Shown here one piece after another: positions 18,948-28,800 of a stretch of DNA of 64,000 bases. Under the pieces are notes generated by a model. That model had not been told where the DNA came from and made no database searches. It saw nothing but the letters and a program-made list of their open reading frames with translations. The stretch's first letter is position 1. Every line of letters starts with the position of its first letter. The translations under genes and the position numbers were made by a program. The DNA lies in assembly GCA_020633725.1 (NCBI GenBank), contig JACKDC010000003.1, positions 1 through 64,000 of the forward strand, given 5' to 3'. The DNA is from Candidatus Latescibacterota bacterium (GTDB taxonomy: Bacteria > Krumholzibacteriota > Krumholzibacteriia > JACNKJ01).

Positions 18948-19355
18948 CCGGCAAGATCTCCTGTCGCTTGCATTCTGGCAAGCACAGTGTGGGCCTAATC
19001 CGGAGAAAACCGCGTTGAACTCCGGGCCGATGGTCAGCCGCGGAAAACACCGGTGACAGCCAAGTGATCAGATCCGGATGAAGTGCTGGAAGAGCGGTGC
19101 GCTGCAAGGCACTGCATGCAGTAACGTTGGAGTTACCGCGGGAAGAAGCTGACCGCTGCGACGGAGCCGACGCGCGCGAAAACCGCGTGCCGACGGCGAA
19201 CGCGCGCTCTGCGACATTTCGAGAGGACGAATCTTCCGCAGGGCTCGCCCACATGGGCCCCTAGGCGAAACGAGTGGCCTTCAAAGGAAAGCTTGACAGA
19301 CTGCGTCAGTTGGGTCGTTCGACCGGGCCAGCGTCCGACGGTGCGAACCCCCGGC
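18948..19355. other. 408-bp gene-free interval
   Basis: I see no gene here. It contains a perfect hairpin GCTTGC/GCAAGC (18966-18983) in the leader of the beta-helix gene. There is also a 12-bp palindrome ACTGCATGCAGT (19111-19122), directly abutting a GTAAC/GTTAC inverted repeat (19121-19136). These could be operator sites for the minus-strand gene starting at 18947. Longer open frames on either strand lack family resemblance and ribosome-binding sites. Confidence 0.4.
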
Positions 19356-20033
19356 CTACTCGTAGCGCGCCTTGACCGCGCTCCAGGAACTCCGCTCCAC
19401 GCCCGAGGTCGGCGACAGCGTGCACTCCACGTAGCGCTGCAGCACCTCGTCCGGGACGGGGCAGTAGGAGTTGCCGGGGTGCCCGAGTTCCACCAGGATC
19501 CGGCCGCTGCCGTGCTCCGCCGTGAAGACCGAGGGGTTCCCCGTCATGGCCCCTTCGACCACGACATGCCACTCGGGGCCGAACTCCGTGGCGGTGTCGC
19601 CAGGATAGGAGAACTGCGCGGCGGGAAGGTCCACCGCGATGCAGTGCTCGGCATCGACGATCACGGGAGGGCAGTCGTTGAGATCGTAGTAATAGTAGAG
19701 CGTCAGCAGGTAGGGCACCCAGGTGATCGTGGCCGTGTGCCCGATGTGCCCGAAGGGATTGGGCTGCGAGACCCAGAGCCCCCCACCGCCCTCGACGTAG
19801 GACAGGTAGTCGGCCGCGAGGCTGTTGGTCATGTCGTAGTTCACGCTGTTGCCGTGGCTCTCCGGCAGGATGACGAGCGCGTAGCTGGAGAGCACGTCGA
19901 GGCCCGAGTCGCGCGGGATCGCCGTCAAGGCGCGATCGGCATTCGTGAGCGCTGCCGCATCGAGTGCGCGGCCGGGGACGGAGGCCACGAGGGCCAGCGT
20001 GACGAGCAGGGCGATACGTGTACTGCGGGGCAT
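19356..20033 (-). CDS. Exported hypothetical protein ending in a SWSxVKA motif
   Basis: This 225-residue protein starts at ATG 20033, with an AGGGAG site upstream; a much longer frame would run into the tRNA terminator. Residues 1-25 form a signal peptide (IALLVTLALVASVPGRALDA). The body has an alternating strand/helix pattern with LDVLSSYALVILPESHG and YLSYVEGGGGLWVSQP, vaguely like a glutamine-amidotransferase-like fold, then GSGRILVELGHPGNSY. The tail SSWSAVKARYE resembles the tail TSWSNVKALWGN of the small exported protein at 53728. I do not recognise a family. It follows no operon partner. Confidence 0.6.
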   Translation of the reverse strand: MPRSTRIALLVTLALVASVPGRALDAAALTNADRALTAIPRDSGLDVLSSYALVILPESHGNSVNYDMTNSLAADYLSYVEGGGGLWVSQPNPFGHIGHTATITWVPYLLTLYYYYDLNDCPPVIVDAEHCIAVDLPAAQFSYPGDTATEFGPEWHVVVEGAMTGNPSVFTAEHGSGRILVELGHPGNSYCPVPDEVLQRYVECTLSPTSGVERSSWSAVKARYE

Positions 20034-20146
20034 GGCGCGTTCTCCCTTCCCAGGGTGGGGTTCCTGCCGGCGAACCACGCTTGCGCCCCGCCGCACTTCA
20101 TCGATCCCCATTGTGCCAGATATCAGTACTGAATGCACCTGACGCG

Positions 20147-20177
20147 AAAAACCCCTCCGCAACGTGTTGCGAAGGGG
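20147..20177 (-). terminator. Intrinsic terminator after the tRNA pair
   Basis: On the minus strand CCCCTTCGCAAC pairs with GTTGCGGAGGGG, closed by a two-base AC centre and followed by five T. It ends the tRNA-Ala/tRNA-Val transcript. Confidence 0.85.
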
Positions 20178-20189
20178 CTTCTTATCGGG

Positions 20190-20262
20190 TGGGCGATACT
20201 GGGATCGAACCAGTGACCTCATGCGTGTGAAGCATGCGCTCTCCCATCTGAGCTAACCGCCC
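20190..20262 (-). tRNA. tRNA-Val (anticodon CAC)
   Basis: The minus strand folds as a standard cloverleaf of 73 bases. The acceptor GGGCGGT pairs with ATCGCCC, the D-arm contains TAGCTCAG, and the anticodon stem CATGC/GCATG closes the loop TTCACAC with anticodon CAC (reads GUG). The T-arm contains GGTTCGATCC and the discriminator base is A. CCA is not encoded (ACCC follows). It lies two bases downstream of tRNA-Ala. Confidence 0.93.
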
Positions 20263-20264
20263 GA

Positions 20265-20340
20265 TGGTGGACCGCAGGAGGATCGAACTCCTGACCTCTG
20301 CATTGCGAACGCAGCGCTCTACCAGCTGAGCTAGCGGCCC
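20265..20340 (-). tRNA. tRNA-Ala (anticodon CGC)
   Basis: This is a 76-base cloverleaf with an encoded CCA. The acceptor GGGCCGC pairs with GCGGTCC and includes the G3:U70 wobble that defines alanine identity. The anticodon loop TTCGCAA gives CGC (reads GCG). The T-arm contains AGTTCGATCCT. It is the first gene of the two-tRNA transcript. Confidence 0.95.
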
Positions 20341-20351
20341 AAGGCGGGCCC

Positions 20352-20380
20352 AATGTAGCCGAAGGCGAAAGCAAAAACAA
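20352..20380 (-). promoter_or_regulatory. Putative promoter of the tRNA pair
   Basis: TTGTTT, a 17-base spacer and TACATT lie 12 bases before the tRNA-Ala 5' end on the minus strand. The -35 hexamer overlaps the U-tract of the Hsp20 terminator. Confidence 0.5.
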
Positions 20381-20408
20381 GCCCCCGAACGCGTTTGCGT
20401 CCGGGGGC
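20373..20408 (-). terminator. Intrinsic terminator of the Hsp20 gene
   Basis: GCCCCCG and CGGGGGC (20402-20408 with 20381-20387), with ACGC/GCGT pairs inside, are followed by TTGTTTTTG on the minus strand, 66 bases past the hsp20 stop. Confidence 0.8.
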
Positions 20409-20473
20409 GGGTTCGTGACGGGAGATCTCGCTCAGGGCGGGGCCACGGAGCGGGACCCTCCCGCCGCAATCGT

Positions 20474-20911
20474 CTAGCGGACCTGGATCTCGCGGCCGGC
20501 CACCGACTCGGCCTTGCCGATGCTCACGACCAGCAGACCGTTCTTGAACTCGGCCTCGATCCTGTCGGCGTCGGCCTCCTTGGGCAGGCGGAAGCTGCGC
20601 TGGAAGCGGCCATAGAGGCGCTCCACGCGGCGGAACCGGCGGCCGCTCTCCTCCTGCTCGGTCTTGCGCTCGCCGCTCACGGTGAGCAGGCCGTCCTCCA
20701 CCTTGAGGCTGATGTCACCCTTCTCCAGGCCGGGCAACTCCACGTGGATCTCGAACTGCTTGTCGGTCTCGGCGATGTCCACGCGCGGGCTCCAGAGGGT
20801 GGCCGGGGCGCAGTCGCCGTCGACGCAGGGCCGGGCGCCCATGAACTCGCTCCAGAAGCGGTCGAAGTCGTTCATGGCGGTGTGCTGGGGCTTCCACTTG
20901 ATGAGAGTCAT
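20474..20911 (-). CDS. Hsp20/alpha-crystallin small heat-shock protein
   Basis: This 145-residue protein has a short variable N-terminus followed by an alpha-crystallin domain (about residues 42-135). Characteristic segments are SPRVDIAETDKQFEIHVELPG, VEDGLLTVSGERK, RRVERLYGRFQRSFRLP and NGLLVVSIGK. These ATP-independent holdases oligomerise and bind unfolding proteins. The usual C-terminal I-x-I is present as REIQVR. ATG 20911 has a GGAGGAG site. A perfect 12-bp palindrome lies 138-149 bases upstream (21049-21060). Confidence 0.92.
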   Translation of the reverse strand: MTLIKWKPQHTAMNDFDRFWSEFMGARPCVDGDCAPATLWSPRVDIAETDKQFEIHVELPGLEKGDISLKVEDGLLTVSGERKTEQEESGRRFRRVERLYGRFQRSFRLPKEADADRIEAEFKNGLLVVSIGKAESVAGREIQVR

Positions 20912-21242
20912 CTCTGCTCCTCCTGATTCGGCTCGAGTCTCTAGGGCTCGGGGCTCGGGGGTTTCACATGCTCGACCTCGCTACAGCAACCGCCTTGCCA
21001 AGTCCGTGCAGAACCTATATGTGAACTCATTACAACAGCTTACGAAACGTTCACGTGAACATCGCCGCGCCCGCCCCGCGAGCGACTGCCATCATGGCGT
21101 GCCACCAGGCTGCCACATCGGCGCGATTCTGTCGCGGCGGCAGCGCCCGTGGCAGACCGCGGCGCCGGGGCGGCACGCTGACGCTTGTGGACCGACGCCT
21201 CCGGGATTACCCTGCATCCATCTCCAGCCGCAGGGGGTCGCC
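20912..21242. other. 331-bp divergent intergenic region
   Basis: No gene is seen. It separates hsp20 (minus) from the aminotransferase (plus) and must hold both control regions. Visible are the palindrome at 21049-21060, a matching half-site GTGAAC at 21021-21026, and CATATAGG as a weak minus-strand -10. I find no convincing sigma-32 or CIRCE site and no clear promoter for the aminotransferase. Confidence 0.4.
21049..21060. promoter_or_regulatory. 12-bp palindrome GTTCACGTGAAC upstream of hsp20
   Basis: This is a perfect dyad in the only AT-richer part of the spacer, with an extra GTGAAC half-site 22 bases away. It is a candidate repressor operator for heat-shock control, but no matching regulator is in the window. 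Confidence 0.35.
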
Positions 21243-22448
21243 ATGCCGACTCGGACCACGCCCGGCCTCTCGCGCCGCGGCCGCTCGCTGCCCGCCAGCC
21301 CCATCCGCCGCCTGGTGCCCTACGCCGACCGGGCCAAGGCCGCAGGCGCGTCGATCTACCATCTGAACATCGGGCAGCCGGACATCCCCACGCCCAAGGA
21401 GATGATCCAGGCCTACCGCAACTACGACGCGACCGTCCTCGCCTACGGGCCCAGCCCGGGCCTGCCCGAGTTCCGTCAGGCGGTGGCCAGCTACTGGAAG
21501 CGCTGGCAGGTGGAGATCGGCCCCGAGCAGGTGATCGCCACCACCGGCGGCAGCGAGGCGATCCTCTTCGCGCTGCTGGCCCTCTGCGATCCTGGCGACG
21601 AGGTGCTCGTCCCCGAGCCCTTCTACACCAACTACCTCGGCTTCGCGGCGGCGGCGGCCGTGAGCGTGGTGCCCGTGCCCGCGAGCGTCGACGACGGCTT
21701 CCGCCTGCCCGCGAGCGCCGAGTTCGAGCGACGCATCACGCCGCGCACGAAGGCGATCCTCTTCAGCAACCCGGGCAATCCCACGGGCGCCGTCTACACG
21801 CCGGCCGAGGTGCGCCGCCTGGGCGATCTCGCCGCCGAGCACGGGCTCTTCCTGCTGGCCGACGAGGTCTACCGCGAGTTCGTCTACGACGGCGCGACCT
21901 TCGCGAGCGTCTTCACGCTGACCGACGTGGCCGACCGCGTGATCGTCCTCGACAGCGTGAGCAAGCGCTTCAGCGCCTGCGGCGCGCGCGTGGGCTGCCT
22001 GGTCACGCGCAACGAGGACGTCCTCGCCGCCGCCACCAAGCTCGGCCAGGCGCGGCTCTGCCCGCCCACCGTGGACCAGCTCGCCGCGGCCGCGGCCTAC
22101 ACCGCGCCGCCGAGCTACCTCGAGGGCGTGCTCACGGAGTACCAGCAGCGGCGCGACCTGCTGTTCGACGCCCTCAGCGGCATCGACGGCGTCACCACCT
22201 TCAAGCCCGCCGGCGCTTTCTACACCGTGGCCAAGCTGCCCGTGGCCGACGCCGAGAAGTTCGCCATCTGGCTGCTCACGGACTTCCGCCACGAAGGCAG
22301 GAGCGTCATGGTGGCCCCGGCCAGCGGCTTCTACGCCACCGAGGGCGCCGGGCTCAACGAGGTGCGCATCGCCTACGTCCTGAAGCGCGAGGATCTCGAC
22401 GGCGCGATGCAGGTGCTCGCCGCCGCGCTCGAGGCCTACTCGGGCTAG
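21243..22448 (+). CDS. Class I/II (aspartate-type) pyridoxal-phosphate aminotransferase
   Basis: This 401-residue cytosolic fold-type I aminotransferase carries the family landmarks. They are YHLNIGQPDIPTP near residue 40, YGPSPGLPEFRQAV, TTGGSEAILFALL, SNPGNPTGAVYT, LADEVYREFVYDG, and the PLP-binding lysine in DSVSKRFSACG (residue ~242). An Arg that would bind the substrate carboxylate lies in EVRIAYVLKRED near the end. The sequence is closest in style to archaeal and deep-branching aspartate or broad-specificity aminotransferases. The exact substrate cannot be told. ATG 21243 follows a GC-rich CAGGGGG stretch. A 14-bp palindromic hairpin (22449-22462) directly after the stop may terminate it. 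Confidence 0.9.
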   Translation: MPTRTTPGLSRRGRSLPASPIRRLVPYADRAKAAGASIYHLNIGQPDIPTPKEMIQAYRNYDATVLAYGPSPGLPEFRQAVASYWKRWQVEIGPEQVIATTGGSEAILFALLALCDPGDEVLVPEPFYTNYLGFAAAAAVSVVPVPASVDDGFRLPASAEFERRITPRTKAILFSNPGNPTGAVYTPAEVRRLGDLAAEHGLFLLADEVYREFVYDGATFASVFTLTDVADRVIVLDSVSKRFSACGARVGCLVTRNEDVLAAATKLGQARLCPPTVDQLAAAAAYTAPPSYLEGVLTEYQQRRDLLFDALSGIDGVTTFKPAGAFYTVAKLPVADAEKFAIWLLTDFRHEGRSVMVAPASGFYATEGAGLNEVRIAYVLKREDLDGAMQVLAAALEAYSG

Positions 22449-22466
22449 GCGCGCCGGCGCGCGGTC

Positions 22467-22477
22467 TGTGCTATCCT
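22467..22477 (+). promoter_or_regulatory. Putative extended -10 promoter of the CapA-like gene
   Basis: TGTGC-TATCCT lies 23 bases before ATG 22501 and resembles TGTGA-TATCCT at 61157-61167. No -35 is evident. Confidence 0.4.
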
Positions 22478-22500
22478 TGGACCGTCCACGGGAGGTCCGC

Positions 22501-25500
22501 ATGTCACGGCTCGCGCTCGTCGCCCTCGCCCTGCTGCTCGCCACCGCCGCCGCTGCCTCCCCGCTTCCGCGAAGCGGAGACCAGCCCCGTGCGCCCATGG
22601 CGCGCGGGGACATTGTCGAGGACTTCGAGTCCGGCAGCGTCACCCTCGACAGCTACCCCGGCCAGGACGCCGAGCCCGGCGCCTGGGAGCTCATCACCAG
22701 CGGCACCCACGAAGGCAGCGCCTTTTCGCTGCGCATCTTCGGCAACAGCTGGAAGACCGAGAGCGTCTCGCCGCGCGTGGTGACGGCCGGCACGGTGTGG
22801 CAGGTGGCGGTCCACGTCGAGGACGTGGGCGAGATGCAGGCTTTCGGCGTGGGCGACGGCGCCAACGAGCTGCTCTACACGCTGGCCGGCGACCAGCTGC
22901 CGACGGGCCCCACCTGGTGGACGGTCTACCAGGGCGCCTTCCCCACGGGCGAGTGGCGCGTCTACCTGCTCCCGATCGGCGAGGACTGGCAGGCCACGCA
23001 CGGTTACCTGCCGACGGTGGACCGCCTGATCTTCGTCAACGACAACGACGACGGCGGGCAGGGCGAGACGCGCTTCGATGCGGTGGTGGACGTCACCGAC
23101 GACCTGCCCGTGCCGCCCACGGTCGACGCCACCTACACCGTGACCGCGCTCACCCGGCTCGCCGCCGACCGCTGGCGCGCGGGCGTGCAGTTCGACGCCA
23201 CGGTCACCGACCCCGACTCGCCCAGCCACGAGTACTTCTGGGACTTCGGCGACGGCACGAGCAGCGCCGAGCCCGCGCCCTATCACGACTTCGTCGTGCA
23301 GGCCGACTACCACTACGCGGTGGGGCTGATCGTCACCGATCCGGACGGCCTCACCGGCGGCGACACCTGTCAGGTGGCCGTGGAGCCCGGCGAGAGCCAG
23401 GGACCGATCACGGTGAACTTCGTCGGCGACATCATGATAGGTCGCAGCTACGAAAGCCCTGGGGGCATCATCGCCACGCAGGGCGTCGACGCGATCTTCG
23501 CGCCCAGCAAGCCCATCTTCGCCGACGCCGCCGACCTCAGCGTCTGCAACCTGGAGTGCGCCTTCACGGACCAGGGGACGGCCCATCCCACCAAGAGCGT
23601 CGTCTTCCGCGCGCGCCCGGAGAACTTCGTGGGAGTGGCCAACGCGGGCATCGATCTGTGCGACCTGGGCAACAATCACATCGTGGACTACGGCGAGATC
23701 GGCATGCTGCAGACCCAGCAGCTCTGCGACGATGCGGGCATCGCCTGGATGGGCGCCGGCTCCGACGACCGCCGCGCCCTCGCGTCCGCCTTCCTCAGCG
23801 AGCGGGGCATCCGCCTCGGCTTCCTCGGCCTCTCCAACCGCACCGGCCGGCGCTGGAACTACCAGCCCTTCCTCGACGCCGGCGCCAGCAAGCCGGGCTT
23901 CGCCTATCTGATCCCCAAGAACCTCGAGGAGGCCATCGACGCGGTGCGGGACGAGGCCGACATCGTGATCGTGCAGACCCACAGCGGCAACGAGTACGAG
24001 ACCCAGGGCGCGCCCGACGAGGGCGAGCCCGGCGGCGCCAAGTCCCTGCCCGGCGGCTCGCTGCCGCTGGTCGAACCGCCGGTCGAGGCCGCGGCGCCCG
24101 TGCCCGGCGCGCCCGAACTGCGCTTCCGCAACGAGCCGCTCCCCTCGGAGCGCGAGCTGCGGCGGGAGGCGATCGACCTGGGCGCGGACGTCCTCATCAA
24201 CCACCATCCCCACGTGCTGCAGGGCTTCGAGTCCTACGACGGCAAGCTGATCGCCCACAGCCTCGGCAACTTCATCTTCGACCTCTACTATCCCGAGACC
24301 CTGCCCACCGTGGTGCTGACGCTGGAGATCGAGAAGACGGGCATCACGGGCTACACGCTCACGCCGGCCTGGATCGACGACTACATCACCCGGCCGGCCA
24401 CGGGCCGCCTGGGCCGCGAGATCCTCGACATGCTCGCCGACTACTCGCTGCCCATGGGCGCGCTGGTGGCGGTGGATCCGTCCACCGACCGCGCGCGCAT
24501 CCATCTGGATCCGGCGAGCGCGCCGAGCAGCGCCGAACTGGTGCAGGCCGCGCTGCCCTTCCGCGCGGACGGCGCCGCGGCCGTGAGCCGGCCCCTCGAG
24601 CTGGCGGGGCAGGGCTCGCTGTCGCGGCTGGTCTCGCTCGCGGGCGACGGCCTCGGGGCCTGGGAGTACCGCGTGGGCCGCGAGCTGCTCTGGCACGGCG
24701 GCTTCGAGGACGAGGGCGCGTCGCTCTGGGACGTCAACACGGCCGACGAATGGTACGACGACACCGAGTCCGTGGCGGGGGCGCGCTCCCTCGCGCTGCG
24801 CCGCAGCGAGAGCGACGGCGTGGCCGCGGGCACGGACCTCGACCGCCACCTGCCCTGCGACGCCACCCGCGAGCACAGCGCCCTGGGCTGGATGAAGGGC
24901 GCGAACGCCTACGGCGCGAACGTGCTCGTGCGCTTCTACCCCGAGCGCAACGCGGGCAGTCCCGTCAGCAGCGAGGCGCTCGGCCCCGCGCTCGACGGCA
25001 CCGTCGACTGGTTCGACCAGTGGATCGACCTGACCACGCCCGCCGAGGGCAACTGGTTCGAGCTGCGCTGCACGCTCGACCCGCCGCCGGGGGCCATCGC
25101 GCACGCCTGGTTCGACGAGCTCAAGTTCGTGGAGTGGGAACCCTGGCAGCCGGGTGGCGGCGACGTGGACGTCCCCCATCCGGGCAACCTGCGCTTCGTG
25201 CAGTTCCGCAGCGCGAATCCGGCGCTGACGGAGGCCACGCTCGTCTACGAGGAGACGCGCTACGCGCAGGACCTCACCGGGCTGCCGGGCGAAGCCGCGC
25301 CCCCCGCCGCGGGCACGCTGGAGCAGAACTTCCCCAACCCCTTCAATCCCAGCACGCGGCTCACGCTGTCCCTGCCGGCCGGCGCCGCCCCCACGGCGAC
25401 GCGCCTGACCGTGCACGACGTGCAGGGACGTCAGGTGGCCACGCTCTTCGACGGCGCGCTCGCCCCCGGCCAGCGCCTGTCCCTCGACTGGGATGGCCGC

Positions 25501-25596
25501 GACGACGGCGGCCACCGCCTTGCCAGCGGCGTCTACTTCGCACGCGCCCGCTTCGGCGATCGCAGCGAGACGCGGAAGCTCGTCCTGCTGCGCTAA
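22501..25596 (+). CDS. Secreted CapA-like metallophosphoesterase with PKD domain and FlgD/T9SS tail
   Basis: This 1031-residue protein starts at ATG 22501 after GGGAGGT and has a signal peptide (~residues 1-19). A PKD-type domain with YFWDFGDGT lies near residue 245. From about residue 302 to 605 there is a CapA (PgsA) domain. It has FVGDIMIGR, NLECAFTDQG, LGNNHIVDYG, THSGNEYE, NHHPHVLQG and HSLGNFIFD, the metal-binding Asp/Asn/His set of this calcineurin-like family. A domain of unknown type follows, and the last ~90 residues begin FPNPFNPST and form a FlgD-like sorting tail. CapA proteins are linked to poly-gamma-glutamate handling, but the role here is unproven. Confidence 0.85.
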   Translation: MSRLALVALALLLATAAAASPLPRSGDQPRAPMARGDIVEDFESGSVTLDSYPGQDAEPGAWELITSGTHEGSAFSLRIFGNSWKTESVSPRVVTAGTVWQVAVHVEDVGEMQAFGVGDGANELLYTLAGDQLPTGPTWWTVYQGAFPTGEWRVYLLPIGEDWQATHGYLPTVDRLIFVNDNDDGGQGETRFDAVVDVTDDLPVPPTVDATYTVTALTRLAADRWRAGVQFDATVTDPDSPSHEYFWDFGDGTSSAEPAPYHDFVVQADYHYAVGLIVTDPDGLTGGDTCQVAVEPGESQGPITVNFVGDIMIGRSYESPGGIIATQGVDAIFAPSKPIFADAADLSVCNLECAFTDQGTAHPTKSVVFRARPENFVGVANAGIDLCDLGNNHIVDYGEIGMLQTQQLCDDAGIAWMGAGSDDRRALASAFLSERGIRLGFLGLSNRTGRRWNYQPFLDAGASKPGFAYLIPKNLEEAIDAVRDEADIVIVQTHSGNEYETQGAPDEGEPGGAKSLPGGSLPLVEPPVEAAAPVPGAPELRFRNEPLPSERELRREAIDLGADVLINHHPHVLQGFESYDGKLIAHSLGNFIFDLYYPETLPTVVLTLEIEKTGITGYTLTPAWIDDYITRPATGRLGREILDMLADYSLPMGALVAVDPSTDRARIHLDPASAPSSAELVQAALPFRADGAAAVSRPLELAGQGSLSRLVSLAGDGLGAWEYRVGRELLWHGGFEDEGASLWDVNTADEWYDDTESVAGARSLALRRSESDGVAAGTDLDRHLPCDATREHSALGWMKGANAYGANVLVRFYPERNAGSPVSSEALGPALDGTVDWFDQWIDLTTPAEGNWFELRCTLDPPPGAIAHAWFDELKFVEWEPWQPGGGDVDVPHPGNLRFVQFRSANPALTEATLVYEETRYAQDLTGLPGEAAPPAAGTLEQNFPNPFNPSTRLTLSLPAGAAPTATRLTVHDVQGRQVATLFDGALAPGQRLSLDWDGRDDGGHRLASGVYFARARFGDRSETRKLVLLR

Positions 25597-25846
25597 CTCG
25601 GAGAAAAAGCTCGGGTTCAGGACTCCCCGTCGCGTCACGCCGCGGCGGGGGACTCCGTATGTGCTGCGTTACGGCTTCGGCCGAGAATTTCCGACAAGCA
25701 GTGGACTGTGCCGATGTGGTAAAATCAAGGCTACCCCTGCAGGTCCTGTAGCAAGCGGGACCGACCCGTCCGGATGTCGCCGAGTGTAGGCGGTGGGCAT
25801 TCGGAATCACCGATCAATCAACGAGCTCGACCAAGAGGATGTACAG
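25597..25846. other. 250-bp intergenic region with a hairpin and a promoter candidate
   Basis: CCCCGTCGCG pairs with CGCGGCGGGG to form a hairpin near 25625-25650, flanked by a direct repeat GGACTCC, a likely terminator of the upstream gene. TGTGG-TAAAAT at 25715-25725 is an extended -10 for the protease gene, which then has a ~115-base leader. No small gene is convincing. Confidence 0.4.
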
Positions 25847-28800
25847 ATGACTCAGAAGCCGCGCGTACGGCATTTCGCGCCTATCCTGACTCTGCTCACC
25901 CTGCTGGCCACCCTTCCCGCCTCGGCCGCCGTCATCGAGAAAGACCTGCCCCTCGACGAGGCCTGGCGCAGCGACACCCCCACCGGTCGCTGGCTGGCGG
26001 AAGTTGTGGCGAACCCCGAGGCCGACAGCAGTCTGCCTCCCACCCTGACCTGGTACTGGCTGCTGCCCGAAGGCGAGCAGCTCGCCAGCGCCACTCTCAT
26101 CGACGTCGATGAGAGCACCGTCGCCCCGCTCTCCCGCTCGCCCCGGCGCCTGCCGCTGCTCGGCGACAGCGGGACCCCCACCGTCCAGCGCGGCGGCGAC
26201 CTGCTCTGGTCCGACGACTTCGACCTGGAGATCGGCCCGCCCCAGCAGATCCACGGACGGCAGGTGCAGGCCATCACCCTTCACCCCTTCCGGGAGAGCC
26301 AGGGCGCGCTGCGCGCGCTCCGCGGCGCCACGCTGCGCCTGGAGACCGGCGTCGGCGACGCGCTGCCCGTGCTGCAGCCCCTGCGCGCGGACTTCCCCCT
26401 GCGCCAGCGCCTGCTGAACGCTCTCGGCGACCGCCTGCTCAACCCCGAGTCCCTGCCCGCGCCCATCCTGCGCGTGGGCGGCGACGGCTTCCCCACCGAC
26501 GTCCCCGGCCTCGACGGCGCGGCCGTGGACATGGTGATCGTCACCGTGGACTCCTTCGCGGACCTCTGCCAGGTCTACGCCAACTCGCGGACCAATCAGG
26601 GCGTGCCGACCGTGGTGCGCACGCTGGAGTGGATGGCCGAGCACTACCCGCACGGCAGCGACCGCGCGGAGATGCTGCGCAACTTCGCCATCGACGCCTA
26701 CTCCAAGTGGTCGCTGCGCGACCTGCTGCTGGTGGGCGACGCCGCGCAGATTCCGCCGCGCTACGCCTATACCGGCATCTTCGGCGCCCAGGGCTACACG
26801 GCCCCCACCGACATGTACTTCGCCTGCCTGGACGGCGACTGGAACGCCGACCACGACGCCTTCTGGGCCGAGGCGGCCGACACCGCTTCCAGCGACCCGG
26901 GCGACGTGGTGGACTGGCTCGCCGAACTCAACGTGGGCCGCCTGCCGGCCGGTACGCGCAGTCAGTGCCAGGTCCTGCTGGCCAAGCAGACCACCTATCG
27001 CAACGCGACGATGACGCCCTACCAGGATCGCATCCTGATGCTGGGCGAGGTGCTCTTCCCCACCAACTGGGAGCCGGGGCAGAACATCATCACCGACGGC
27101 GCCGAGTTCTGCGATTCCATCTACAGCAAGTACACGGGCCCGCAGCAGCACGTGGTGCGGCTCTACGAGAACTACACCGAGTATCCCGGCTCGCTTCCGC
27201 TCACGGTGGTGTCGGCGCGCGACTCCATGCAGAACGGCTTCAACATCGTGCTGCACAACGGCCACGGCGAGCGCCAGACCATGCACGTCGGCAACGGCAG
27301 CCTCGACAACTACATGGCGAGCCAGCTGACCAACGGCCCGCGCAACTTCCTGCTCTACATGATCAACTGCACCGCGGGCGCCTTCGACTACAACTCCATC
27401 GCCGAGAGCTTCATGAAGAACGCGAACGGGGGCGCCTGGGCCGTTATCGGCTCGACGCGGGAGACCTTCGCCAACATCAGCGCGCTCTACATGGACGTGT
27501 TCTTCGACCTCGTGGCGAACAACCCCGAGATGTCCATCGGCGAGCTGTACATGAACATGCTCGCGTACTACGCCGACGACACGCTCCTGGACAGCGGGCA
27601 CCGCTGGGCGCACTCGACCTTCACGCTCATGGCCGACCCCAGCCTCTTCCTGCACTTCAAGGCCGCGAGCACCATGTCGGTCAACGCGCCGGCCTCCTTC
27701 CCCCTGGACGGCACACCGCTCACGCTCACGGTGACCGGCGGCATGTCCGCTCCGGTCCCCGACGCGCGCGTGGTCATCCGGCGCGGCAACGAGGATTACC
27801 AGTGGGCGACCACGGATGGGGCCGGGCAGGTGACCTTCAGCCTGAAGGCGGAGACCTCCGGCTCCTACTTCGTGTCCGTCGAGGCCCGCGACTTCAAGCC
27901 CATCGCCACCAGCTTCCAGGGGACGAACCCCGCCAGCACGCCGCGCCTCCACACCGCGGCCATCACGGTGAATGACGTCACCGGCGGCTCGGTGGTGGGC
28001 AACGGCAACGGCATCCCCGAGCGCGGCGAGACCGTGCGGCTGAACATCTCGGTGCGCAACGACGGCAGCGCCAGCGCCAGCAACGTGGCGGCCACGCTCA
28101 GCTCGAGTTCGCCCGAGGTCACCATCGTCGACGCGACGGACAGCTACGGCAGCATCGCGACCGGCGCGACGGCGGCCGGCGCCGGCGGCTACCTGATCGC
28201 CATCTCCGACTTCCTCGGCGAAGACGAGGTGACGACCGCCTTCAGCCTCGCCATCAACGCGAGTCAGGGCTCCTGGAGCGACGACTTCTTCGTCATCGCC
28301 AGCGGGGCCGAGCTCTCGCTCAACCGCGGCACCTTGGACGACAGCGCGGGCGGCAACGGCGACGGCATCCTGGACGACGGCGAGACGGCCGACTACGGCA
28401 TGATCTTCGACAACTGGGGGCGCGGCGACGCGGTCGACGTGACGGCCGTCGCCACGCCCACCGGCAGCAGCAGCCTCACCGTCAATTCGGGCACGCAGCC
28501 GCTGGGCGATCTCTCTGCGCTGTCCCAGGACCTGGGCCCCGCGACCTTCAACGTGACGCGTTCGGGCGCCGCTCCGCCGGAGCTGCTGGTGGTGCTCACC
28601 GATGCCTACGGCCACGAGGACAGCATGATCGTCGTCCTCGACCGCCCCGTGGGCGTGCCGGGCACCCCGAGCTTCTCCTTCGGCAGCAACCCGACCAAGG
28701 TCACGGTGGAGTGGGGCCAGGCTCCCGAGAACGATGCCTACGGCTACCGCGTCTACCGCGCGCCGGCGTCGTCGGGGCCCTACGTGCCCATCTCGACGGA

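Noticed and set aside
19293..20132. 279-codon plus-strand ORF opposite the exported hypothetical
   Set aside because: Composition is that of an antisense shadow; the minus-strand frame has a signal peptide and ribosome-binding site.
20381..20408. Hairpin before the tRNAs as a riboswitch or T-box
   Set aside because: It lies downstream of hsp20 with a U-tract and has no T-box sequence; a plain terminator explains it.
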